Assembly (NCBI GenBank): GCA_963920765.1
Contig: OY987251.1
Location: 7,560,219-7,624,218 of the forward strand
Reading direction: 5' to 3'
Source: Ulota crispa
Lineage: Eukaryota > Streptophyta > Bryopsida > Orthotrichales > Orthotrichaceae
Length of the DNA: 64,000 nucleotides
Shown: positions 45,386 to 55,610 of the stretch, piece by piece
Numbering within the stretch: the first letter of the stretch is position 1
Layout of the letters: every line of letters begins with the position of its first letter
Made by a program: the position numbers and the translations under genes
The notes under the pieces: generated by a model
Told to the model about the DNA's origin: nothing
The model's input: the letters and a program-made list of their open reading frames with translations, nothing else
Database searches by the model: none

Positions 45386-47992
45386 ATATGTGTTGTTTAA
45401 TGCAATGGTATTTTTAATGAACCCTTAGCATTGTGCAGTAAGTTGGAGTTACTAAGCTGTGTTGGTTTCAATTTGTGAACTTAGACGTCACTCAGTTATG
45501 GGTAGTTCAATGTATGTGCTTAGGAACATGGCGTGAAACAAAACACTACAAGTACACGTTGTAATGCTATATTTTTAGTAGTATTGTTCTTTAAAGGGAA
45601 ATCTCTAGTGCAATGGATGGAGGTAATTCTCAATGCTAAGATGGCAAGCTTATTGTGTAGTAGTTTACAGTTTTCATTCCTTTTTTTCTTAGGATGAACG
45701 TCTGTTCTATTATTGGAAATTCATGCTGGAGAGTAAAATTCTTGTGGAAGGTTTACTAAGCAATGTATTCGTATGGTTGGTTGTTGAGATTGACCTCGTA
45801 GTTGAATTGGGAAAATTTTGTAGAAGGATGTTATTCACGGAAGTGGGAAGGTTTTATGTCTTTCTAATCTTGGAACAAGCGAGAGTGGTCCGATCACAAG
45901 AGTCACAGAATGTTGTCTCTATAGACTGCATACATTCTTGACTTTAGTGATTGAGTCCTTGTATTTCTATGGATACTTAGATCTGAGGTGGCACTTTGTG
46001 GGGAAATGTTACTCAATGATGAGTGATTTGATAAATTTGTATCGTGATTGATTTTTATTAAGCATAGAAGAGTATGAGGTCTATGGTTTTCTAGTTTTCA
46101 TGTCTGATGTCTTTAAAACCTTTACAGGTGTTTGAAGATCCAATAATCTAAGTTATTGACGTAGTGATGGAAGGTGAGGTATTGCATATGCTATGGTTGG
46201 ATTTGTTTGTAGTAATTTAGATGGTGAAGTACCTTAGATCTGTAGCCCATGTGAAGGATGACATGGAGTTGGATTCCGCATGGTCAATTTTTTTTTGGTT
46301 GTAGAAGGCTTATGAATTGAGAAGATGTATTATCTTTGAAGGATTGTACTATGCATTGTTAGTTTGTGGTGTTTGGGAGGTCATATGGTATGCAATGACA
46401 AGCGTGAACACCGATTTTGTTAAATTGGGAATAATGATACATATTAGGACTTCTAAATTTGGTATGTTTGAGAGATTCTTGGTGAAAACAGAGTGAGTTT
46501 TATGATGATTCTTCAAGACCTTACGCCAATGATGGAGGATTTTCAAGTAATTATCATAAAACTCTCTATAAGGTGCCAAAGTATTCTCACAAATGCAAAA
46601 TTTGGAAGTCCCAAAATGCATGAGTTTTTTCATTTTCACAAATACGATGTTTGTGTGAGAGTACTATTTGTTATCATGTCCTTCTTGAACGGAGTGGACA
46701 ACATGAGTTAGTCATTGTGAAATTGGTCCAACAAGATAATGGCCATGGCAGTACCCTCATGAGTAGAGGCACAGGAGTAACTGGTGTTGCTTGCTTTTTA
46801 AGCTCTCAAGCATTTTGAAAGTGAATAGATTCTCATCGATGAATGTGATGAACGCTATCTTTTTGGTTCTGTGAATAGTGTTTAGAATTTGTAATGTGGT
46901 ATTTATGAGTGTTTAGAACATGTTCATTATGTATGTTTATGACTATGACAGTGGTTATTGGTTTGTAATAGAAGAGTGTGGGAAAAAAGATGTGTAGGAA
47001 TGTTTTGAAGAGTCTTGACCATGTAGGTATTTCCTGTACCCTATGACAGGCTTTGGAAATAGCAAGAATCTCAAGTGAAAGATGCCTGCATACTGTAAGT
47101 TTTTATGATTAATGGCATCATAATGAGTAATACGCAATGGCCTATTTTTTCTACAATTACTTCATGATGAAATTTATGGGTTTGCCGTGGCACATATTGT
47201 ACACAAGAATAGAGGCCAAGTTAGCTTATGACAGGAAGAAGTAGAAGTTGGTGACTTCTTTCCTTTTACAAAGAGTTTTCTTTGTTACAGTCAGTTTTCA
47301 AACTAGTTGTATTATTACAAATTTTGTTTTGTGGCATTTTAGTGTGTATGCCATGAGGGAATTGGGCTTTTCAAGGAGAGCTACTGCTTCTAGACAGCAA
47401 TAGTTGATTGGATGATAAAGTGTACAAGGAGAACTTCCACATATAGCTGTGTATGGAGGTCTTTAAGTGAGGGTAGCAGCAATACTGCTATGCACTCCTA
47501 CCAAGGCATGACAAAATCAAGTAATTACAATACTTATGTTCTTGTATTAAAGGAAGTGTTAGTGAAGTAGTTTGTATTAGCAGGTATGCTGGTACTTGGA
47601 AATTGTCGTGGACAAGTGGAGGCATGCAAACAACATTGTCTGCAGTTGTCGTGTAGACAATTTTGAAGCTCTAAATTAACATGGATTTTGATCATAAAGG
47701 TATGTGTTGTATTGTTGTCTTTTTTTTGTTGCTTCTAAGTAAGTTGCGTGCAATTTCTCATGCAATATGCATGCAAGTGTGATAGTGGATGTGTCAAATA
47801 ATTAAATGGTTATTCTAAAAAAATTGTTGACTTCAAATGTAGTCCAAGTATGCTGGCATGGTGTTATGCATGACCGTGGATGATATTTGATAATCCAGTC
47901 ATAGCTTTATCTGAACCGAGATGGTGAATAAAAGTTTCAGAATGTCCTTTTAAGCATTCAGAAGAATACCTTATGTTTGAGTCATGCTACCT
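45386..47992. other. AT-rich spacer, nothing recognised
   Basis: This is a T- and G-rich plus strand with only short ORFs (45723-45941, 46493-46711, 46349-46639 minus), none with a motif. No RNA gene or repeat pair stands out. Confidence 0.3.
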
Positions 47993-48141
47993 GATAATGC
48001 AAAAAGTGCCCAAGAAGACAAGAAATTGACAAACTCTCTTAAATATTTGCAAAGTTGACACTAGATACATTTATAAAGTATTGTAGTGTCAATTTGGAAA
48101 AATTTGTGTCAATTTTGTTTCATTTAGGGCCCCTTCTCCTT
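47993..48141. mobile_element. CACTA-like MITE with TTGACAC motifs
   Basis: The right end, reversed, is CACTGCAAGGAGAAGGGGCC, followed by AAACAAAATTGACACAAATT. The left side is an approximate inverted match (AAGAAGACAAGAAATTGACA). It is about 150 bp, like the relative at 20532-20683. The left edge is approximate. Confidence 0.45.
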
Positions 48142-48225
48142 GCAGTGACACAAATTAACTTTGATGATGTGCATAAGTTAGGCTAATTTGTTAATTTATG
48201 AAAAAATGTAAATTAAAGAGGCCTA
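48142..48225. repeat. Block shared, inverted, with 20171-20260
   Basis: It ends AAAATGTAAATTAAAGAGGCCT. Its reverse complement matches the start of the insert-like block at 20171, including AATTAACAAA and a GATGTGCA-type core. In both places it lies exactly at the break in the DDE transposase reading frame. Confidence 0.5.
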
Positions 48226-48239
48226 TTATATATGCACCA

Positions 48240-49695
48240 TTGCCAACAATATCTAAAAGGACAGCAATACATTGGACTAGATCACTTGCTATCAACTACC
48301 GCAAGGTAACAAAAGGAATCTACATTGACAGACATGAGCGCAAGGATGTCATTGTATATTAAGTTCAATTTCTTCAATGGATGGCCAAGCTGAAGGTGCA
48401 AATGTCGATTGTTCCAAGAAAAGGCAAGGAAGATGATAAGACAACAACAACCATCATTTGGCATGTAAATAACATTTGTTTACTTATTTTGGTGACTTAC
48501 AATGAGAGCACGTTTGCTGCACATGATGGGCTTAAACATCTTTGATGCCAAAGGATGAGCAACCTCTTTGCAAAAAAGGCCAAGGACAATTAGTTCATGT
48601 TAGTGATTTTTTGTGCCATGTCATTGGATGTTTAGCTCTTGATGAAGAAACTTGTGTGCAACATCTAAAAGTTATAGCTGTTCAAGCTTGTGTAATCATG
48701 AATCCTAATGTTTAGCACGATGGTTGGTGGACTAGAAATGATCTCCTTGATCAAGTTTGGGATAGAGCAATTCCTATCTTTAATGAATTATTTGTTAAAT
48801 TAGAAAAAAACTTACATTTTGGGACTTTTGAAGGTTTTAGGAGGCCTCTTGAAATCAAGCTCAGCACTTTTTTTGGTACACGTGTCCTCACTTGAGAGGA
48901 GGAATTTGCGAGGGAAAAAATCTTAGTGGCCTAGACTGAATTTGATACCTTTGAATCTGGTTTAAGGTGACTTTTTTGGGTTTAAGGTAGAGTACAAAAT
49001 GGTACCTCCATTTTCCCAATTTAACGAATAATACGTTCTTTGAAACTAAATTCTCAAATTGCCAAGCTCTCTTTGCATTTGATAACGCAACAAGTCACAG
49101 TGCATTTACCCTTGAGTGGTGGAAAGCAACTTAAAATGCGCGTAACAACATGGAAAAATGGAGTTGTTCAAGAAATGGTTTTTCCAAATAATCATGTCAA
49201 TGAGAATCTTTGAAGCCAACCCAAAGGTCTGAGGATTGTGCTGCACGAGCAAAGGTTTTGGCTTGCAAATCTAAAACTCCAATGCAAACGTTGTCCATCT
49301 AATAACCTTATTTGCTATGGAGAAAAGATAATGGCAAACCAACTAGATTTCCTTGCGCATTGTAAAATGCTTGAGGAGCTTGTCGTTGCAGCTAGGCATC
49401 AGATTATCTTCTATTCCAAGTTTCATTGTGAGCTAAACTTCATTGAATTTTTTTGGGGTGCAGCTAAACATTACACCCGCAAACATTGCAATTACTCTTG
49501 GGCAAGATTACAACAAATTGTTCTTGCAGCGCTAGCCTCAATTAGCTTGCACAAAACACACCGCTATGCTCACAAAACTTAGCAATATATGGATGTTTAC
49601 CGAAAGGGTTTGAGTGGCAAAGTTGCAAAATATGGGGTAAAGAAGTATAAATCACATCGACGTGTTCCAAGGCTCAGTCTTGATGGACGTTAATA
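48240..49695 (+). pseudogene. DDE (Tc1/mariner-like) transposase, middle and C-terminal part
   Basis: Translation gives SKRTAIHWTRSLAINYRKVT, GIYIDRHERKDVIVY, stop, then FLQWMAKLKVQMS, LVTYNESTFAAHDG, LFAFDNATSHSAF (about 49063), and FHCELNFIEFFWGAAKHYTR (about 49420-49480). It ends YMDVYRKGLSGKVAKY. The FDNATSH and ELNFIE..W blocks carry the second and third acidic residues expected of the catalytic triad. At the first position the usual HDE appears as YNE, so the first catalytic Asp is replaced by Asn. Several stops and frameshifts are present, and a MITE-1 copy splits the gene before FAFDN. The ORF at 49238-49582 is the best-preserved piece. The element is dead. Confidence 0.65.
48785..49035. 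mobile_element. MITE-1 copy g, empty-site reference, inserted in the DDE transposase
   Basis: It has TTTGTTAAATTAG on the left and its inverted form CAATTTAACGAATAA on the right, plus ACATTTTGGGAC, CCTCACTTGAGAGGAGGAA and GAGTACAAAATGGTACC. It aligns with copy 8094-9811 but lacks both TTAA inserts. It interrupts the transposase between PIFNELF and LFAFDN. Confidence 0.7.
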
Positions 49696-50885
49696 CATTT
49701 GCACCAGAGTAGAATCTGATTGGCTGTCATTTTACTGAATTGATCTTCTATTGGCTACATTGAATTAATTAAAAAAATTGGGTTGGCCAATATTGCTTGT
49801 GTGGACAAAAATGGTGCATTTTTACTACACTTTGAAAGTCTACTACTCTATCTAAAAAGTTGCTATAAGAAATCCAAGACCACCAAGAGGAAGTCTAGGT
49901 TTTGTTCTAGTGGCTAGTGGAATTGCTTTTGGGCTAATGTTTATATGTGTTAAACCTTAGTATTTATTGTTGTGGCAATTTAGTTGTTGGTTTTAAGTGT
50001 CATGCACTATATGAATTTGCAATGAAGGCAATTGATATTTTTAATCTCAGAAACAACCAAAACAATGGCGCATCAAGGTTAAATTCTAGAAGAGTTGTGA
50101 GATATAGATTTTTTGTAAAGTATGTCAAGATTAGATTCTAAACCAGTTGATTTATGAAACATCAGTTTTTAGTAATGCTAAATGTTACATCACCCATACA
50201 TGTCCAATTAGCCCAAATTGTGTGCATGTATACTAGTACAATATGGGCTAACAATTATTGTGGGTTAAATAATTGTTGTGACCAAAAATCATTTTGTTTA
50301 GTGTTACAAATCGTTATACCAAGCAAGTTTGCAAATCCTAACTAAAGTTTGCACCAATAAGAAGCTTGTATGTTACATGTGTTATTTTAAAATTTTCAAT
50401 ATGCAACAAATGTTAAACGCAATAAAATTTTAGAAATAAGGATTAGTAATAGTAGTCAAAATATATTGCTTGTTCATAAAATATGGTGATTTTGGTGTGA
50501 CTCATATCCATAACTTAGTATGGTGCTTTTGGTGTAGGTCATATTGAATTTCTCCATCCACCTTAATTAAATTATGTGATGTGATTGTTTCTAAGCAAAA
50601 AAATGAACCATTATGCAAAATATCAAGCTAAAGTGAAAATTTTGCAAATCAAACATTGATGTAATAAACAATATGTAATTCAACTCACAAACTTATTTTT
50701 TAACCTTGCAAACTATGCGAATCAAATTTTCATTTACAGAAAGGTTGTGCAAAATACATTGTTGTGTTCTTTTTTTGCATTTGTAAGCACGTGCATGGCC
50801 TGCATTATGCAAGACAATGTAAACACTACAACAGCAATGTATATCAAAATGATAGAAAGTTGCAAAACATAACACATTAGACCGC
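49696..50885. other. AT-rich spacer, nothing recognised
   Basis: Short ORFs at 49947-50141 and 50154-50345 have no motif. A GGTGNTTTTGGTGT motif repeats near 50486 and 50521. Confidence 0.3.
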
Positions 50886-51104
50886 ATGCAAATTTTCTTT
50901 GCAACAATGACATTGAACATTATTAATCCCTCAACATCCATTAGAAGAAAAAAGTGTCCAGTCTCACCAACCACCCTACAACTAAGTGTTTTAAATATGC
51001 AATTTTTTTTGCAACAATGACATTGAACATTGTGTTAATCCCTTAACATCCATTAGAAGAAAAAAGTGTCCAATTTCACCAACTACCCTACAACTAAGTG
51101 GTAA
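50886..51104. repeat. Tandem duplication, period about 110 bp
   Basis: Two adjacent units (about 50886-50992 and 50996-51104) share GCAACAATGACATTGAACAT, CATCCATTAGAAGAAAAAAG and CCTACAACTAAGTG, differing by a few changes and small indels. The repeat explains the similar minus-strand ORFs at 50693-50974 and 50991-51209, which are not treated as genes. Confidence 0.85.
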
Positions 51105-52378
51105 CCCAACTAAAAAACATTTAAGTGCCCACCAATTCAACATGAATTTTTGGCAATTATAAAGCATTTTTATTTGCAAGTGCAAGGAATTGAGAAAAAA
51201 TTGTAGCAAACAAAGCCTTTCATAGTCAACAAATTCTAATCAATAGATGGATGAAAATGTTGATGTAGACACCATTGTACATTGTAATCATGCCTCAATT
51301 GTTCATAGGTTTGCTTTAGTATTGTGACATTATATATAAACAAATGCATTATGATTGACGTTTGTAATTTTTGAAACATTATTTCTTTTTAAGTATGTGT
51401 TTTTTAATTCCACAATGTGCTGCCCTTTGCAACAACTTCTGTTGCTTTTACATTTTACAAAGTTGGGGTAAATTCATTCTATTGAAAGCATTTTGACACA
51501 ATTGTGCTTTAATTGTTTAACATAATTTTTTTTCAAGTTTGCAATTGTTTCAAAGGTTCATTATGTAGTTGCATTGCAGTTGCTTAGAAGGTGTATTTTG
51601 CAATCTTCCTTCTTTTTGTTTGATCACACAACTAATATGCAATTGCAACTAAATTGTTGGGCAAATTAATTTTCAGTATTATCTTACATTTCTAGTAACC
51701 TAAAAAAAATTGATATTTTTAATTTTTAAATGATTGATTTGGTTCAATGCTTTAAGCATTCACTTTGTATATATAATGGCAAAGTTAATTGTTGTATTAT
51801 CTATGCATGTCCAACTCTTGGAAAGTGTGTGCTTGTATACTAGTAGTTAATAGTTTTCATGTTGCAGCCCTAAGTTTGAAATTTTTAAAAATACCTTTAA
51901 GATATTAATTCATCAACCACATATGTATGGCTACATCAACTTCTATATATATAAACCAATATTTGCAACTCTTTTCTTGACATGCAAGTTGTAATAATTT
52001 TGTTCAATTTCACTTTTCATAGAAAATATATATTCTTAAACAAGTATATAAGAAAAGTAGGAGATTCATGTATTATATATATACAATACTTGAAAGCTGT
52101 GAACATGGGTTGAAAGTTTGAATTTTCTTAATTCAATTAGAAGTCAACAAACTTGATTCAAGTTGACAGGAACATCACTCTTGCAACGCTAGTATTAGCT
52201 TTGAAAGCCACAATTTGCTTGGCAATGAGTTCATCATATGCCTTACTAGTACGTGATTGCGTTCATTTAATTTGTGATTTTTTTTGTTACCTTTGGATAA
52301 AGCAGCTAGTGCTAGGGAGCTTTAATTTATATATTAAATCTTTAATCAAAAAATGCATTCAATGATTAAAAATTTGAC
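51105..52378. other. AT-rich spacer upstream of the repeat ORF
   Basis: It is strongly T-rich with no recognisable gene. A promoter for the ORF at 52379 could lie here (TATATATA near 52076), but this is not supported further. Confidence 0.3.
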
Positions 52379-53257
52379 ATGTTTGTAGTTTTTCTAGAAG
52401 ACATATCTACCTCCAACATCCAAAAAAAGATAGCTAACATGGACAAGTCAATGTCACCTACAAGCTTTGAAACAATATCAACACCACAAATTTCAAATAC
52501 TACTACAAAAGTACCACATCCACCTATAACAACAAGCTCTATTGCTTGTATGACTATTTTTCCAAGAGCAATTGGAGATATAGCTCAAAATTTTATGCAT
52601 CCTCCACAACCTAGAACTCACAAAAGAAGGATTGGAGCTTCATCATCTAGTAACAACTCTTCTTCAAGACATAGTATTTCAATGGAGATCCCTCATGCAC
52701 CTTTTCTTTTACCTACATCTCCTTCACCTAACCCTCCTATCTCTCTTTCACCTAACTTTCTTATGTCCCCTTCACCTAACCCCCTTATGTCCCCCTCACC
52801 TAACCCCCTTATGTCCCCCTCACCTAACCCCCTTATGTCCCCCTCACCTAACCCCCTTATGTCCCCCTCACCTAACCCCCTTATGTCCCCCTCACCTAAC
52901 CCCCTTATGTCCCCCTCACCTAACCCCTTTATGTCCCCCTCACCTAACCCCCTTATGTCCCCCTCACCTAACCCCCTTATGTCCCCCTCACCTAACCCCC
53001 TTATGTCCCCCTCACCTAACCCCCTTATGTCCCCCTCACCTAACCCCTTTATGTCCCCCTCACCTAACCCCCTTATGTCCCCCTCACCTAACCCCTTTAT
53101 GTCCCCTTCACCTAACCCCCTTATGTCCCACCTTCCCTCCTATTTACTCCTTCACCTAACCTCCTTAGAACATTTCTACCCGTCCAGCCAACACAGACTC
53201 GTCAAAGCAAATTTACAAGGGCCCTCCAAAGCAAGATTGCCTGAGCAGAGGGTCTAG
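52379..53257 (+). CDS. Ser/Pro-rich ORF with 8-residue tandem repeats, function unknown
   Basis: This open frame has 292 codons. An internal Met at 52440 (MDKSMSPTSF) is an equally good start. The N-terminal part is Thr/Ser/Pro-rich with a basic patch (HKRRIGASSSS, about residue 82), followed by about 16 copies of MSPSPNPL with Phe sometimes replacing Leu. After the repeat the frame ends without a recognised domain. A second open segment at about 53640-54137 continues in a similar Ser/Thr-rich style and may be its next exon, ending FFKRTKKCKGAGLDKAYKLE. It may be a host or transposon-encoded protein. The repeat frame is open partly because the 24-bp unit lacks stops, so coding status is uncertain. 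Confidence 0.4.
   Translation: MFVVFLEDISTSNIQKKIANMDKSMSPTSFETISTPQISNTTTKVPHPPITTSSIACMTIFPRAIGDIAQNFMHPPQPRTHKRRIGASSSSNNSSSRHSISMEIPHAPFLLPTSPSPNPPISLSPNFLMSPSPNPLMSPSPNPLMSPSPNPLMSPSPNPLMSPSPNPLMSPSPNPLMSPSPNPFMSPSPNPLMSPSPNPLMSPSPNPLMSPSPNPLMSPSPNPFMSPSPNPLMSPSPNPFMSPSPNPLMSHLPSYLLLHLTSLEHFYPSSQHRLVKANLQGPSKARLPEQRV
52720..53130. repeat. 24-bp minisatellite, about 16-17 units
   Basis: The tandem 24-bp units contain TTATGTCCCCCTCACC then TAACCCCC. Most are identical; a few have CCCTTTATG in place of CCCCTTATG, and the first two units are more divergent. The period is divisible by three and open in two frames (MSPSPNPL or CPPHLTPL). High internal identity indicates recent expansion or homogenisation. 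Confidence 0.95.
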
Positions 53258-53640
53258 TCTCCACCGGTTGGTTGTACAATGAACACTCCATCATGTTTTT
53301 GAATAAGCTGCAAGATAAATATGGCTCTGGCTTTGTGCTGAGGAGGTGCCACGGATGCACACTGGCACAATGGGGCCCAAACAATTGAGCCTAATTATAG
53401 CACTCTTTGTGCAAAGGAGGTGCCACGCAAGCAAATTGGAATGATGGGGCCCAGACAGTTGCGCTTATGAGCGTAAATCAAGCGCATTATATAAACCCAA
53501 TACCCCGGCAAATCCTAGGCCCTGGATCAATTTAAAGCAAGGCCACTCTAGAGCCTGGCCGGCCCAAGTCACTGGTGGTGCTCAAATTCTAGAAAAGTGT
53601 ATTGAAATCAAACCATTTGGCTAGCTGAAGGCAGCCGATA
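53258..53640. repeat. GC-richer insert with a spaced direct repeat
   Basis: Two copies of a ~50-bp motif containing GGAGGTGCCACG and ATGGGGCCCA start at 53342 and 53416, 74 bp apart. Composition differs from both flanks, and the block separates two open Ser/Thr-rich segments, so it may be an inserted element or an intron. No SINE A/B boxes or terminal repeats were recognised. Confidence 0.45.
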
Positions 53641-54137
53641 GAGATGCTTTTATCTCTCCATCATCAAACTTTATTATCTCCCCCTTACCTACCTATACTT
53701 CTTACTCATCTCCTTCAATAGCCTCTTCTTCAACTACCTCCACGTCACCTACAATATCTACAAGATCCATTACACATTCTTTTTTGGTCATTCCAAATGA
53801 TACACAATGGATAGATAATGGATTGCCATCTATTACTCATTGGCCATTGCAGCCAAGCACAGCTGTGCTAAGTCTACCAAATTCAAAAAAATGGGCAGGC
53901 ATATCCTCTTCTCACCAATTTCCCAAAGATAGCGTGGAGTATTTTGTAGCTGAAGCATTTTTAAGACTACCTCAAAACCAAGATACATTTAAAGATATTG
54001 TTACAAGATCATTTTTCAAACGTACCAAAAAATGTAAAGGAGCAGGGCTAGACAAAGCCTACAAACTAGAGTTATATACTCAGGAAGTAGGTGCAGGTTA
54101 TATATTAGATAACCGTTCCATGGGGGCCAATTATTAA
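53641..54137 (+). CDS. Open segment downstream of the repeat ORF, unknown
   Basis: The frame is open from about 53641, Ser/Thr-rich at first and then more globular (NDTQWIDNGLPSITHW, SVEYFVAEAFLRLPQNQDTF, SFFKRTKKCKGAG). It ends inside an inverted-repeat element at 54111. I do not recognise the protein. It may be the second exon of the ORF at 52379 or a separate transposon fragment. Confidence 0.35.
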
Positions 54138-54234
54138 CAATGAACTGTCACCTTAGAGCTAGGCAAAGCTGTTAGGCTGAGTTTAGATCAATGGTGACAT
54201 GTCATCGACAATAACTAGCCCCCATAGAACAGTT
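54111..54234. mobile_element. Small inverted-repeat element, about 124 bp
   Basis: The arms 54111-54152 and 54193-54234 pair imperfectly. The left reads CCGTTCCATGGGGGCCAATT and onward to TGTCACC. The right, reversed, reads CTGTTCTATGGGGGCTAGTT and onward to ATGTCACC. The loop is about 40 bp. It truncates the open segment on its left. Superfamily not assigned. Confidence 0.6.
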
Positions 54235-54699
54235 ACATAACATAATTGGTCACTTTTAGAGTCAAGCCATGCACAACTATCGTTTGTCCGCTTCTTCCAG
54301 TTATTGTTTGAAATTCAAAATTGAATTATATGTTTTAGCGCAATTGTCATTTCCATGAGCTTTGATGCACAATGGTATTTTGAGGCAGATTTGTTTTCTT
54401 TGATGCTTCGGTTTGTGTTTTTGCTTTGAATTTGATGCATTAGGTTTGTATTTTTGCAATGGAAGTTGCTGGTCTTGTTAAGTAGTGTAAGGGTTTACGT
54501 TTTTGCTTGTGAAGTTGACATAGGTCATAGAAATTAGAGAGATGCATTGCAGATTGTATTTCTTCAAATAATTTCACTTGTAGATTTAGCTTATTTTCTT
54601 TTGTCTTTTGATCTTGGTATTGATTGCACCGATGTCTCCTTTGAGGTTTGAAACATTGTTGTTGACAATTTTGTGACATGTTGTCAAAAGATGTCAAAG
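54235..54699. other. Spacer, no supported gene
   Basis: A minus-strand ORF at 54440-54697 is Gln/Lys-rich without recognisable motifs. Confidence 0.3.
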
Positions 54700-55610
54700 A
54701 TTATTAAGAGAGCAAGATTGGGCAAACAAGTTGCCGCTCAAAATTCTCCAAATCCTATGCGTGTAGATATTGATGGCAATCATTGTACATCATTTGCACA
54801 GATACATTCAACATTATAGGCACATTTGTTCATTGATGGTAGCAACTTGCACAATATAGGTGCTACATTAATCACTCTTATGATTCCTGATTGTGTGCCA
54901 ATTGAGGAGCATCCGCAAAGTGATTTCAAAAATAGTTGTGTCAAAGTGCATGTCAATGTTGTTTGTATTTTTGTAGTTTCTAGCATTTCAGAGGCTCTAG
55001 GTTTAGTTGAAATGAACTTTGCAATCATAGAAGAGCTTACTTCCTTTTTTATTGAAGACCCTATTAATCAATGCCGATCATTAAGTGATTTTCTTGTTGA
55101 ACCAAATGAACTTGTAGTAAGTTTTGATGACTCTGAACTTTTCAAATTTGATCAGGCTTCTTTCAATAAGGAGATGCAAAGTTTCAATAAGAATGGCACC
55201 ACAAAAGCAATTTATGGATTCAAAATAGATTCAATGCATGGAGGTGTGCATCTAGCCTTGATATTTGCATCCTAATTGAGTTGCTTCCTTTAAAGGAGCT
55301 TGCTCAAATGCTCGTCAAAGTTTTCTTTGTTCTAAAGAAGAAAAATGGTAAACACTATCCTAGCCAATTGGTAATGGGGATCCACAAAGGATTTAATCGA
55401 ATCATGTGTAAAGTCCAAAGCAATAGAATAGATGAAACTAGTGTGGATGAGGATTAATTTGTAATGCATTCCCACCCTTTATTTGGATGTATTAACAAGT
55501 CTGTTATTCTTGTAAGGAGGAAAAGCATCATGGCAAACGTTAATAAAGAAAGGAGGAAGGTTGATTATTTCACTAACAATGATGAACAAGAGATTCTAGC
55601 TCATACATAG
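54700..55610 (+). pseudogene. Possible Crypton-like (DUF3504/tyrosine-recombinase-related) remnant
   Basis: One frame runs from KIIKRARLGKQVAAQ (about 54700) through a single in-frame TAG (about 54817) into the open segment 54826-55275. After a frame change it continues as ELLPLKELAQMLVKVFFVLK, NGKHYPSQLVMGIHKGFNRI, then HPLFGCINKSVIL, and ends RRKVDYFTNNDEQEIL (about 55600). The block 'L..FF.. (K)KNGK.YP...L..GI.R' followed by 'F..D..E.L' resembles the DUF3504-like region of Crypton-derived proteins such as the vertebrate ZMYM/QRICH1 group. The resemblance is from memory and weak. The catalytic Arg/His/Tyr region of tyrosine recombinases is not recognisable downstream, so it is truncated if the call is right. 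Confidence 0.35.

Noticed and set aside
44937..45417. Plus- and minus-strand ORFs encoding nearly the same peptide
   Set aside because: Explained entirely by the long inverted repeats of the palindromic MITE at 45058-45376.
52632..53159. Alternative-frame ORF (CPPHLTPL repeats) over the minisatellite
   Set aside because: Arises because the 24-bp unit lacks stops in two frames; the MSPSPNPL frame extends further on both sides.
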